This document shows, one piece after another, positions 16,399 through 24,283 of a stretch of 45,191 nt of DNA (within the stretch, counting starts at the first letter, position 1; every line of letters starts with the position of its first letter). This DNA comes from an uncultured Clostridia bacterium. Lineage in GTDB: Bacteria; Bacillota; Clostridia; Oscillospirales; Oscillospiraceae. The stretch is from contig CAMJPK010000004.1 in the NCBI GenBank assembly GCA_946407675.1, positions 1 through 45,191 on the forward strand. The letters run 5' to 3'. The notes below the pieces were generated by a model. The model did no database searches, was not told the origin of the DNA, and worked only from the letters and a program-made list of their open reading frames with translations. A program made the translations under genes and the position numbers.

Positions 16399-17469
16399 TT
16401 ACCCCCTCGGGTCCTTGGAATGACCGCCGCTGCGTCCGATCCGGCGCACACGCTGTTGATCTCGCCAGTCGAGGAGCGCCTCCTTCGCGCCGTGTCCGCC
16501 GCGCTTGAGCAAAGCGGCTGCGCGCCGCAGCAGCACGCACAGCGCGCCGACCAGCAGTACGGCCGGCCAGATGAAGCAGAAAAGCGCGCCGCCGCGCGCC
16601 AGCGCGCACCAGGTCTCCGCCATGATCGCCGCGTTTTCCCACGGGGGGAACGCCACGGCCGTCGTCCGGGTGCCGAGCGAGCCGATGCCGCGCAGAGCCC
16701 GGAGCGAGGCGGAGAAGCGGAAGCGGTCCGTGTTCTCTACAACGAGCCCCTGCTTGGCAAAGAGCCCCTCGACCACGCCCTTCGCAAAGCCGTTGACCGG
16801 GTCCGGCAGCACGACCTCGTAGCAGACCGTACCGCTGTCGCCGAGCGCCTCGCGGGAGGCGTAGTTCAGATAGATCGTCGGCGTTTTGCCGCCGGCGGCG
16901 CGGGAGAAGCGATCGTCGGGCTGCGCCACGACGCCGGCCACGAAAAACTCCAGATTCCCGATCTGTATGGTCATCCCGGCCACATCGCTGCTGCCGAAGA
17001 GCATCCAGGCAAGCTGCTCGTCGAGCACCACGCGGTCCTTCATCAGATCGGACTCTCCCAAAAACCCGCCGCTGCACAGCGTCATCGGGTGAAAGGCAAA
17101 GAAGCGGCCGCCCACAGCCAGCGCCGCGGCGTCGAAGCTGCCGCGCGGACCGCTGACCTTCAGCGTCCCCGCCGCGCTCCACGCGTCACAGATGGCGGCG
17201 CTGCCGTCCGTGATCTCCAGATCGGTCTCCGAAAGCTTTTTCAGCACGGTTTCCCGAAAGCCGTAGATCGTGTTCATCTCCAGGGTGAGGCCGGGGGAGA
17301 GGACGCAGGTGAATTGCCGGAAGCGTTCCCCGCTTTCGCCTGCCCAGCGCTCTGCCTGATGCTGGCTTTGCAGCGGCTTCGGCAGCGCCGCCGCGGTCAG
17401 CAGCAGCGCGATCCCCAGAAGGAGCGCAACGCCGCCTGAAATCAGATTGCCGCATTTCAGGAGCTTCAT
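16399..17469 (-). CDS. MacB periplasmic-core-like membrane protein with only two TM segments
   Basis: A 356-residue protein with one N-terminal membrane helix (about 10-30), a large extracytoplasmic part (about 31-290) and one C-terminal helix (about 294-315) followed by a basic cytoplasmic tail. The extracytoplasmic part, with DAAALAVGGRFF, GGFLGESDLMKDRVVLDEQLAWMLFG (in pieces at about 134-159), GMTIQIGNLEFFVAGVV (165-181) and a conserved TIYLNY segment, resembles the MacB periplasmic core domain of FtsX-type permeases. Those normally carry three more C-terminal helices, which are missing here, so it is not a complete MacB-type permease. AGGAGG precedes the ATG at 17469. It follows the HlyD-like gene by 60 bp and precedes the MalK-type gene by 6 bp. 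Confidence 0.72.
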   Translation of the reverse strand: MKLLKCGNLISGGVALLLGIALLLTAAALPKPLQSQHQAERWAGESGERFRQFTCVLSPGLTLEMNTIYGFRETVLKKLSETDLEITDGSAAICDAWSAAGTLKVSGPRGSFDAAALAVGGRFFAFHPMTLCSGGFLGESDLMKDRVVLDEQLAWMLFGSSDVAGMTIQIGNLEFFVAGVVAQPDDRFSRAAGGKTPTIYLNYASREALGDSGTVCYEVVLPDPVNGFAKGVVEGLFAKQGLVVENTDRFRFSASLRALRGIGSLGTRTTAVAFPPWENAAIMAETWCALARGGALFCFIWPAVLLVGALCVLLRRAAALLKRGGHGAKEALLDWRDQQRVRRIGRSGGHSKDPRG

Positions 17470-17529
17470 CCGCACTCCTCCTTTCCTTGCAATCAAACCT
17501 TGCGAAACCTGTTTCGCAATCGAAGAAAT

Positions 17530-19623
17530 TCAGTTCATATCCGCAAGCCGGACCTGATCGCCGTTCTTGATCGGCGCGTTGCCGCTGCTCGTCGTGATCA
17601 CGCTGTCCATATTGCTCAGCGCGCCCTTGACGGCGGTGTTGTAATCGTCGGAGGCGACGACCTCCACATCCACGCGCGTCGCAAAATAGCGGTTGCCGAG
17701 CGGGCTGTTCTTCGCCGTGATCATCAGGACGAAGCTGCCGTTTGTGTCGCTGCGCACCGCGCTGTTCGGCACGACCAGATCATAGGAGGCGTTCTTTTCC
17801 CCGATGGAGAACGAGATCTGATCGCCGGCGTTCACGTCGCCCGCAATGTCGAAGCTCAGCACCCGGCTCGTGCGCGGGTCCTTGGGGTCGGGCTGCATGG
17901 AGGACAAAACCGCCGTGGTGCGGCTGCCCCAGTAATAGTTGCTGATGTTGGCCGTGTCGCCGACGTGCAGAAGCCGCGCCTGATCGGTGTTGATCGTCGC
18001 GGTCATGGTGTAGCCGAGATCCTTGACCTCGATGGTCGCGAGCGGCTTTTCGGCCTCTGCCTTGTGCCCTGCGCTGACGGAGATCGAGGCGATGGTGCCG
18101 TTGACCTTGGCCCGGACCTCCGTGACCGTGCTGCCGGACAGCTCCTCGATCTTCTTTTCCTGGTCGGCGATGTTGGCCTGCAGCTCCTCGCGGGCAATGG
18201 CTTCAAGCGCCTGACTCTTTCCGTCCGCCTTCTGCTGCTGCGTCAGGGAGAACAGCAGATCCTCCAAACTGCGCTGCGCGGTCTCGGCCTCGGTCTGCGC
18301 GGCGGCGTAATCCGCCTCGCGCGCGGCCTTGTCGGATTTGAGCTTTTCCTCCTCCGCCTTTGCCTTCGTCAGCGCTTCCTCGGCTTCGGTCTGCCGCTCC
18401 TGCGCGTTCTCCAGAATGGGCTGCAGGCGCGTGACCTCTTTCTCCCAATAGCTGTGGGGCTTGTTGTTGTAGTAAACGTCGCCGTCGTATGTCGCAGAGC
18501 TGTTCGCGTCCGCCAGCGCGCTCTGTGCGTTCTCCAGCGCGGCGGCAGCCGCGTCATAGGCGTCCGCCGCCTCCGTCACCTTGTTGTAAGCGGCGAGCTT
18601 GGCCGATACAACGGGATAGGCCGGGTCGGCCGCCGCCACGTCGGCGTATTCCGCAGCCTTCAGGCTCATGTAATAGGGCATGAGCCCCAAAAAGGTCTGC
18701 ACCGCGGCGTCCGCGCCGGTCACCGGCGAACCGTCGCCCGCTTTGGCGACGCTGTCCAGAACGAGTCCCGGCAGAGTCTTGACCGGCTTGAGCCGCTCTT
18801 CCACGGCGCCGATGACAAACGCCTTGTCGTCGTCGTTCATCGTGACGCCCTTCGCCGCCAGAATGTCGTTCAGCGCGTCGAGCATGAATGCGTTGAAGTT
18901 CGCGTCGTAATTCAGGTGCGCCGCCCGGAGCGCGTTGGTCGCATCCGTCAGCGCGGCCTGCGCCGCGACAACCTGATTCTGCAGCGCGCCGGTCGAGCCG
19001 CCGGAGTAGCCGCTGCCGGTAGAGGAATGTTCAAAGCCGTACTGGGCATCCTTCAGCTCCTGCGCCGCCTTCTTCACGGCGGCCTTGGCGCTTTCCAGAG
19101 CGTCTTCCGCCTGCGTGACCTTTGCCGCGGCGGCGTTCAGGGCATCCTCGCCGATGAATACGATGCCGTCCAGCTTCGCCTGCGCCTTCTCCAGCGCGGC
19201 GCGCGCCAGCGCGATATCGCGGTTTTCGCGGCTGTAGTCGGCGTCGGTGCCGGTCAGAAGCGAGCGCTGATACTCCCGCTGCAGCCGTTCCAGCTCCTTC
19301 CGCGCCTCTTCCAGCTCTTCGCTTTCGCTGGCCTCCAGCGAAAAGAGCAGGTCGCCGGTGCTGACCTCCTGCCCCACCTTGACGTTGACCGCCGCGACCT
19401 TGCGCGTCTGGTCGATGATGACGTCATAGTTCTCGCGGGCGGAGACCGTGCCGGAGATGCGCACCTTTGCGTCGATGCTGCCCGGCTCCACATAGCGCGT
19501 TACGACCTCGGGCAGCGTGCGGTTCAGAATGGTATTGGAGAAGAAGGTAAGCACCAGCATCACCGCGAGGAAAATTATCGCGGCGTTCTTGACCCAGTCT
19601 CTCTTTTTCACTTTTTGTTCCAT
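17530..19623 (-). CDS. HlyD/AcrA-type membrane-fusion (periplasmic adaptor) protein
   Basis: A 697-residue protein, unusually long for the family (about 350-480). One membrane helix (about 13-31) is followed by a first half-lipoyl motif VKVGQEVSTGDLLFSLEA (82-99), a long alpha-helical, Ala/Glu/Lys-rich part with two coiled-coil regions (about 100-200 and 350-500) interrupted by a loop of about 150 residues, a second half-lipoyl motif with VNGTIASISVSAGHKAE (about 507-523), and a beta-barrel part with VPNSAVRSDTNGSFVLMI (about 618-635). In monoderm bacteria such proteins usually partner MacB-type exporters. Here it lies 6 bp after a MalG-type permease gene and before the MacB-core-like gene, with no complete exporter nearby. 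Confidence 0.88.
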   Translation of the reverse strand: MEQKVKKRDWVKNAAIIFLAVMLVLTFFSNTILNRTLPEVVTRYVEPGSIDAKVRISGTVSARENYDVIIDQTRKVAAVNVKVGQEVSTGDLLFSLEASESEELEEARKELERLQREYQRSLLTGTDADYSRENRDIALARAALEKAQAKLDGIVFIGEDALNAAAAKVTQAEDALESAKAAVKKAAQELKDAQYGFEHSSTGSGYSGGSTGALQNQVVAAQAALTDATNALRAAHLNYDANFNAFMLDALNDILAAKGVTMNDDDKAFVIGAVEERLKPVKTLPGLVLDSVAKAGDGSPVTGADAAVQTFLGLMPYYMSLKAAEYADVAAADPAYPVVSAKLAAYNKVTEAADAYDAAAAALENAQSALADANSSATYDGDVYYNNKPHSYWEKEVTRLQPILENAQERQTEAEEALTKAKAEEEKLKSDKAAREADYAAAQTEAETAQRSLEDLLFSLTQQQKADGKSQALEAIAREELQANIADQEKKIEELSGSTVTEVRAKVNGTIASISVSAGHKAEAEKPLATIEVKDLGYTMTATINTDQARLLHVGDTANISNYYWGSRTTAVLSSMQPDPKDPRTSRVLSFDIAGDVNAGDQISFSIGEKNASYDLVVPNSAVRSDTNGSFVLMITAKNSPLGNRYFATRVDVEVVASDDYNTAVKGALSNMDSVITTSSGNAPIKNGDQVRLADMN

Positions 19624-19629
19624 AGCTCT

Positions 19630-20505
19630 TTACCCCTTCACGCTTCCCTGATGTGCGATGCCCTCCACCAGATATTCCTCACCCTTCAGGAAGATCAGCA
19701 GAGACGGGACCATATAGATAACGGCCATTGCGAAGGCCAGACCGATCTCTCCGGCGTTGATGGAGGAGAGATACACGCTCAGCGGCTGCTTTTCCGCGTC
19801 GCTGAGCAAAACGATGGGCTGCTCCACCATGTTCCAGTAGTCGATGAACACGAGGATCGCGATGGAGAACAGCGCCGAGCGGCACTGCGGCAGACAGATC
19901 CGGGTGAAGATCTGCCACTCGCCCGCGCCGTCGATCTTTGCCGACTCGATGAGCGCGTAGGGGATGCGCCGCATGAACTTGGTCAGCAGAAACACGGAGA
20001 ACGGGGCGAAAATGCCCGGCAGGATGATGGCCCAGCGGGTGTTCAGCGTCCCGAGCTTCTCCGCGACGAGATAATTCGGCACCAGCGTCACCTGATAGGG
20101 CATCAGCATCAATATCACATAGAAAAAGAAGATCAGACTGCGCACCTTGCCGCGCCAGCGGGTGAAGCTGTAGGCCGCCACCGCCGCGATCGCCACCTGA
20201 AAGACGACGATCGGCGCGACGAGGATCACGCTGTTCCAGAATTTGATGAGGTAGGCCGGGGACTTGACGAGCCCGGTGATGTATTGCGAAAGCGTGACCT
20301 TGTCCGGAATGAATTTCAGATTGACGTGCTTCGACACGTAGCCGCCCGTGGTGGTCTCAAAGACCATGCCGTAGTTGGAGTTGATCTCCGATTCGCTCAT
20401 GAAGGAGTTCGTGATCGTCAGCACAGTGGGCAGCAGAAAGGCCACGGCGAAGACAAGGCACAGGAGGAACATGACGCCGCGCCCGAAGTAGTGCTTTTTC
20501 TTCAT
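19630..20505 (-). CDS. Carbohydrate ABC transporter permease, MalG type
   Basis: A 291-residue permease with about six membrane helices. The EAA loop ALIESAKIDGAGEWQIFTRI followed by LPQCRSAL near residues 185-215 is the site that docks the ATPase. The ATG at 20505 overlaps the stop codon of the upstream permease gene (ATGA), which fixes the start; a longer frame to 20571 exists but overlaps the neighbour. The C-terminus GEEYLVEGIAHQGSVKG is typical of the family (GMTAGAVKG in many MalG proteins). It pairs with the MalF-type subunit and presumably the MalK-type ATPase of the same run. Confidence 0.93.
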   Translation of the reverse strand: MKKKHYFGRGVMFLLCLVFAVAFLLPTVLTITNSFMSESEINSNYGMVFETTTGGYVSKHVNLKFIPDKVTLSQYITGLVKSPAYLIKFWNSVILVAPIVVFQVAIAAVAAYSFTRWRGKVRSLIFFFYVILMLMPYQVTLVPNYLVAEKLGTLNTRWAIILPGIFAPFSVFLLTKFMRRIPYALIESAKIDGAGEWQIFTRICLPQCRSALFSIAILVFIDYWNMVEQPIVLLSDAEKQPLSVYLSSINAGEIGLAFAMAVIYMVPSLLIFLKGEEYLVEGIAHQGSVKG

Positions 20506-21377
20506 CCCTCCACGTCCTTTCCGAACCAGTCCTCCACTGCGAACAGCAGCGCGATCAGCGCCACCATGCATACGGCCATGATCAGCGCGGCGGCGGAGAG
20601 CTTCTGATAGTCCAGCGCGTTGAACATGTTGTTCATGAAGTGCTGGAGCGTGTAGAGCGATTCATAGGGATAGTTGCCCGCCAGCAGGTAGACCTCGCGG
20701 AAGATCTTGAAGGAGTTGATGAGCGAGAGGATCGTGACGAACAGCACGGTCGGGGAGAGGTAGCGCAGCTTGATCGCGAAGAACTTGTACGCGCCGCTCG
20801 CGCCCTCCACGTCGGCCACCTCCAGCAGCTCCCGCGGGATGTTCGCAAGCCCCGCCATGAACAGAATCATGTTGTAGCCGAGGTTTTTCCAGAGGAACAG
20901 CAGCACGACCACCAGCGGCGCTTTGTCGCTGTTCAGCCAGTCGATCGCCGTCTTCCCCATGGCCGTCAAAAGGACGTTGACCGTCCCGTTGTAGCTGAAC
21001 AGCACCTGCCAGATCAGCACGATGGACGCCACGGGCACCATCATCGGGCTCAGGAAAAAGCTGCGGAAGTAGCTCTTCATCGGGATGCGGCACTCCAGCA
21101 TCAGCGCCAGCACGATCGCCAGCGCCACGCTCAGCGGCACGGCGATGGCGGAGAAGCGCAGCGTGTTGCCCGCCGCCATCTTGAAGATCGGGTTTTTCAG
21201 CAGATTCACAAAGTTCTGAAACTGCACGTTTTCCCCGGCGGCGTTCGTAAAGGCGTATTTCACCACGACGGCGAAGGGCAGGATAAAAAACAGGAAAACG
21301 CCGAGAAAGCTTGGGCATAAAAAGCACAAGCTTCTCGCAAAATCCTTGAGTTTTCCGCTTCGTTCCTTCAGTCGCAT
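20502..21377 (-). CDS. Carbohydrate ABC transporter permease, MalF type
   Basis: A 291-residue integral membrane protein with about six helices, beginning with a basic segment and ARSLCFLCPSFLGVFLFFILPF, the usual first helix of MalF/UgpA-like permeases. The EAA loop reads LLEVADVEGASGAYKFFAIKL (in pieces at about 186-206). No good Shine-Dalgarno sequence precedes the ATG at 21377; instead a hairpin stands 17 nt upstream, so translation may be weaker than that of the binding protein. It overlaps the MalG-type gene by 4 bp. Confidence 0.93.
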   Translation of the reverse strand: MRLKERSGKLKDFARSLCFLCPSFLGVFLFFILPFAVVVKYAFTNAAGENVQFQNFVNLLKNPIFKMAAGNTLRFSAIAVPLSVALAIVLALMLECRIPMKSYFRSFFLSPMMVPVASIVLIWQVLFSYNGTVNVLLTAMGKTAIDWLNSDKAPLVVVLLFLWKNLGYNMILFMAGLANIPRELLEVADVEGASGAYKFFAIKLRYLSPTVLFVTILSLINSFKIFREVYLLAGNYPYESLYTLQHFMNNMFNALDYQKLSAAALIMAVCMVALIALLFAVEDWFGKDVEG

Positions 21378-21394
21378 GGCGTTTTTCGCGGCAC

Positions 21395-21415
21395 AAGGGG
21401 AGCGGAGCTCCCCTT
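21395..21415 (-). promoter_or_regulatory. Intercistronic hairpin after the solute-binding protein gene
   Basis: AAGGGGAGC-gga-GCTCCCCTT is a perfect 9-bp stem with a 3-nt loop in the 44-bp gap between the binding-protein gene and the permease genes. It lacks a T-run, so it more likely protects the upstream mRNA end or attenuates expression than fully terminates, a known way of making binding protein in excess over permease. Confidence 0.6.
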
Positions 21416-21421
21416 ATGCGT

Positions 21422-24019
21422 TTACCTCTGTTCGTTGATGTAGATGTTCATTTTGCTCTGCAGCTGCCGCACGACGTCGTCCAGCGACTTCTGTCCGGCG
21501 AAGTAGGGCGCGGTGTCCTGCGTGATGATCTGCATGAGCTCGTCGCTGCTCTCGTCCTGCACGCGCACGGTGGTGTCGATGAGCTCGAGGATCTGATCGG
21601 CCTCGGCCTGCGTCAGCGCGTAGAAATCGACCGTCAGGGAGCCCCAGCCCCAGCCGCCGCGGCTGATCTCGATCTTTTCGCCGTTCTCGTCGAGGATGTA
21701 GTTGCCCTTTTCATCCTTCTGATACTCCGGCGTCATGGCCTCCTTGAGGCGCTCGTCAAAGGCGGCGCGGTTGGAGGGGAAGCCCCAGCCGTACTGCGTC
21801 TGGTAGTCCTTCGTAAAGCTCTTGCGGACGAACTGCCACGCGGCCTCGGGATGGGCGCACTTGGCGGAGATGGCGTAGCCGCCCTCGCTGGGCCGCAGCG
21901 CGTTGCCGACGCCCTCGCTCACCGGGTAGCCGACGAAGGTCGCCTCGCCGCCGAACATGGCGTTGTACATCTGGATGGTGTTGATGTCGTCGAGATAGAC
22001 CTGCATGAGCATCTGCTTGCCCGTGGCGATGCGGTTGGGCTCCTCGTCGTCCTCGGTCCAGACGTGGTCCTCGTCCCTCTCATATTCCTCGGGGAACTGG
22101 GCGGCGAACTCCAGAATGTCCCGGAAGACGGGAGAATCGAAGTAGCACTTGCCGGTGTCCCAGTCCACCAGCTCGCCCATTGCCATCTGCAGCATCTGGT
22201 TGAGAATGACGTCGCGGGTCACCCATACGTTGAAGGGCGTGCAGCCCTCGGGCATACGGGCAAGCGCCTGCTTGAACTGCGCCAGCGTCCAGCCGGGGTG
22301 CTCGCCCACGACGCTTTTTGCGCCGACGACGGAGATGATCTGGAAGCCGGCGGCCGTGCGGTAGAGGTGACCGTCCTGCTCCAGCGCATTGAGGACGCTC
22401 GGGAAGATCGCGTCGCGGCTGAGCTCGGCGTCGCTGTCCAGCATCGGGTAGAGGTCGGCCAGCAGGCCGCGGGAGGCCAGCTTCTGCACGGGGATGCCGG
22501 TGAGGTCGAGGATGTCGGGCATGTTGCCCGCCATGATCTCCGTGGTCAGCTTCGTGAGACCGGCGGAGTAATCGTCCTCGGTGTTGTATTCGCTGTAATC
22601 GTGCAGCTCGATGCGGTATTCGTCGCTCTTGCGGTTGAACTCGATGATGGCGCTGCGCGCCTGATAGTTCAGGTTCTGCGTCGCAAAGATGAGCTTCGTC
22701 TTCTGCGGGACGGAGGACGCGGGGACCTTCTTCAGGAAGACGAGGCGGATATCCGCCTGGGTGTAATCCTTGTTCCACTCATATTCGACCGTCATGATGC
22801 GCCCGTCCGGCAGGACGAAGGTGTTGTTGGCGTTGTCGTTGTCGATGTCGCTGTTGATCCAGTTGAGGATCTTCTCCGACTTCCCCGCGGCCAGAGAGTA
22901 GCCCATGAAGTTGCTGCCGTCGGTGTAGCAGAAGTCATAGTCGCCGGCGAGGTTCTGCGCCATGTTCCACATATTGTTGGGGACTTTGACCGGCTCGCCC
23001 AGCGTGAGCTTGTCCGGGTCGACGACGGCCATGCACTGGCCATCCTCGCCCCAGAACACCGCGGCGACGCTGCCGTCGCCCAGCGCGACGAGCTGATCGT
23101 ACCACTGGTCGCCCTCGATCTTGCCGATGGGCTTGCCCTCAGGGCTCAGGATGTGGATGGTCGTGTCCTGCGTGCAGTAAAAGCGCCCGGCGCCGTCCGC
23201 GAGGATGGAGTTGACGTAGAAATTCATGCCCTCCTCCATGCCTTCCTTGAGCGCGTCAAGGTCGAAGCGGGACTTCTCCGTGCCGTCGGCGTTCAGCATG
23301 CGCACGACGGTGCGCTGCTCGTTGTGCATGTACTGGTTGTAGTTGCCGGACCACCAATCCTCGGAGTACATCTCCACGTCGTCGTCCGGGCCGTCGTACC
23401 AGTTGCGGTAGACCTGTTCCACGGTGATGATGTCGCCGGCCGGGGAGAGCAGCATGCGCTGCATGTAAGCCCCGCCGTTGTCCTTTTCATTGTAGCCCGG
23501 CGCGATCATCTTCGTGGCGATGACCGGCGCGGCGGTCGGCGCGGGCGCGTCGCCGCCCTCCTCCGGCTCCGGCGCCTCGGGCGCCTCGGACGCGCCGTCC
23601 CCCTCGCGGGGGATCTCGACCAGATAGTCGAGCGGGGTGTAGCCGGTGATCTTCTCCAGCTTGCCGTCCAGCGAGAGCCAGTAGAGCTGCTGTCCCCAGA
23701 TCCAGTTCTGGCCCTCCCATTCGAGGACCTCGCCCTCTTCCAGCTCGCGCTCGCCGATCTTGCCGTACATGCTGGCGAGGAAGCGGTCGCCGCTGAAGAC
23801 CATGTTATCGAAGCTGCTGCTCAGCTCCCCCTCCACCTTCACGTATTCCGGAACGTAGACGAACTCGTTGTCGGAAACCTCGGTCTTGCCGGGCTCGGTG
23901 CTGGGCTTGCCCGGATCGTCGGTTTGCTTCTTTTGATCGCCGCAGCCCGCAAGAGACGCAAAGAACGACAGGCACAGCGCGAATATCAGAATATAAGACA
24001 GGATGCGTTTTGCTTTCAT
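21422..24019 (-). CDS. Large extracellular solute-binding lipoprotein (two-domain)
   Basis: An 865-residue lipoprotein, about twice the usual length of a family 1 binding protein. The signal peptide ends in LAGC with Cys26. An acidic linker and a beta-rich region of about 380 residues (about 55-435), with repeated strands such as QQLYWLSLDGKLEKI, VVRMLNADGTEKSR and TTIHILSPEGKPIGKI, look propeller-like. From about residue 440 (KLIFATQNLNYQARSAIIEFN) to the end is a typical binding-protein fold with GNMPDILDL and YAISAKCAHPEAAWQFVR. The start at 24019 has GGAGG 12 nt upstream. It is the first gene of the eight-gene run and should present an unknown, probably carbohydrate, ligand to the MalF/MalG-type permeases. 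Confidence 0.88.
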   Translation of the reverse strand: MKAKRILSYILIFALCLSFFASLAGCGDQKKQTDDPGKPSTEPGKTEVSDNEFVYVPEYVKVEGELSSSFDNMVFSGDRFLASMYGKIGERELEEGEVLEWEGQNWIWGQQLYWLSLDGKLEKITGYTPLDYLVEIPREGDGASEAPEAPEPEEGGDAPAPTAAPVIATKMIAPGYNEKDNGGAYMQRMLLSPAGDIITVEQVYRNWYDGPDDDVEMYSEDWWSGNYNQYMHNEQRTVVRMLNADGTEKSRFDLDALKEGMEEGMNFYVNSILADGAGRFYCTQDTTIHILSPEGKPIGKIEGDQWYDQLVALGDGSVAAVFWGEDGQCMAVVDPDKLTLGEPVKVPNNMWNMAQNLAGDYDFCYTDGSNFMGYSLAAGKSEKILNWINSDIDNDNANNTFVLPDGRIMTVEYEWNKDYTQADIRLVFLKKVPASSVPQKTKLIFATQNLNYQARSAIIEFNRKSDEYRIELHDYSEYNTEDDYSAGLTKLTTEIMAGNMPDILDLTGIPVQKLASRGLLADLYPMLDSDAELSRDAIFPSVLNALEQDGHLYRTAAGFQIISVVGAKSVVGEHPGWTLAQFKQALARMPEGCTPFNVWVTRDVILNQMLQMAMGELVDWDTGKCYFDSPVFRDILEFAAQFPEEYERDEDHVWTEDDEEPNRIATGKQMLMQVYLDDINTIQMYNAMFGGEATFVGYPVSEGVGNALRPSEGGYAISAKCAHPEAAWQFVRKSFTKDYQTQYGWGFPSNRAAFDERLKEAMTPEYQKDEKGNYILDENGEKIEISRGGWGWGSLTVDFYALTQAEADQILELIDTTVRVQDESSDELMQIITQDTAPYFAGQKSLDDVVRQLQSKMNIYINEQR

Positions 24020-24283
24020 TTCTTTCTTTTTCCCTCCGTAACACCGGTTTTGCCGCACAAAAACAAACGCCGGAAACCGCCGCTTGTTGTTTTGACGCAT
24101 ATTTCGCTGTTTTGTTCCCTCAAGATGCCACATAAATGCATCAAAATTTCATCAGTCGGCGAGATTGTGCCGCTTCCGCGCGAAAAAGCGCAAAAACGCG
24201 GTAGCTTTTTCCCGGTCCGTGATGTAAACTGAAAACGGAAAGCGGACAGTACCACTATATTTGGATCGACAGGAGGACAGACC
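24020..24283. other. Divergent intergenic region without a recognised promoter
   Basis: These 264 bp separate the divergent binding-protein and lipoprotein genes and must contain at least two promoters. I see AT-richer patches but no pair of hexamers with correct spacing that I would defend on either strand, and no long palindrome. Control by an activator acting on a weak promoter is a possibility, not shown. Confidence 0.5.

Noticed and set aside
16399-19623. Complete MacA-MacB-type exporter
   Set aside because: The adaptor and MacB-core-like protein are present, but there is no MacB-type ATPase or four-helix permease; the adjacent ATPase has a MalK-type TOBE domain.
17500-20607. Very long open frame (1035 codons) on the plus strand
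   Set aside because: It lies antisense to the HlyD-like and permease genes, whose families are clear. The encoded protein is Arg/Val/Ala-rich without domains; high G+C at codon ends removes stop codons on the opposite strand.
21416-24232. Plus-strand open frame of 938 codons opposite the binding-protein gene
   Set aside because: The minus-strand product has a lipobox and a binding-protein fold pattern and a ribosome binding site; the plus-strand product shows no domain and low complexity.
24020-24283. Riboswitch or other structured leader upstream of the binding-protein gene
   Set aside because: No conserved riboswitch core or stable hairpin series could be recognised in these 264 bp.
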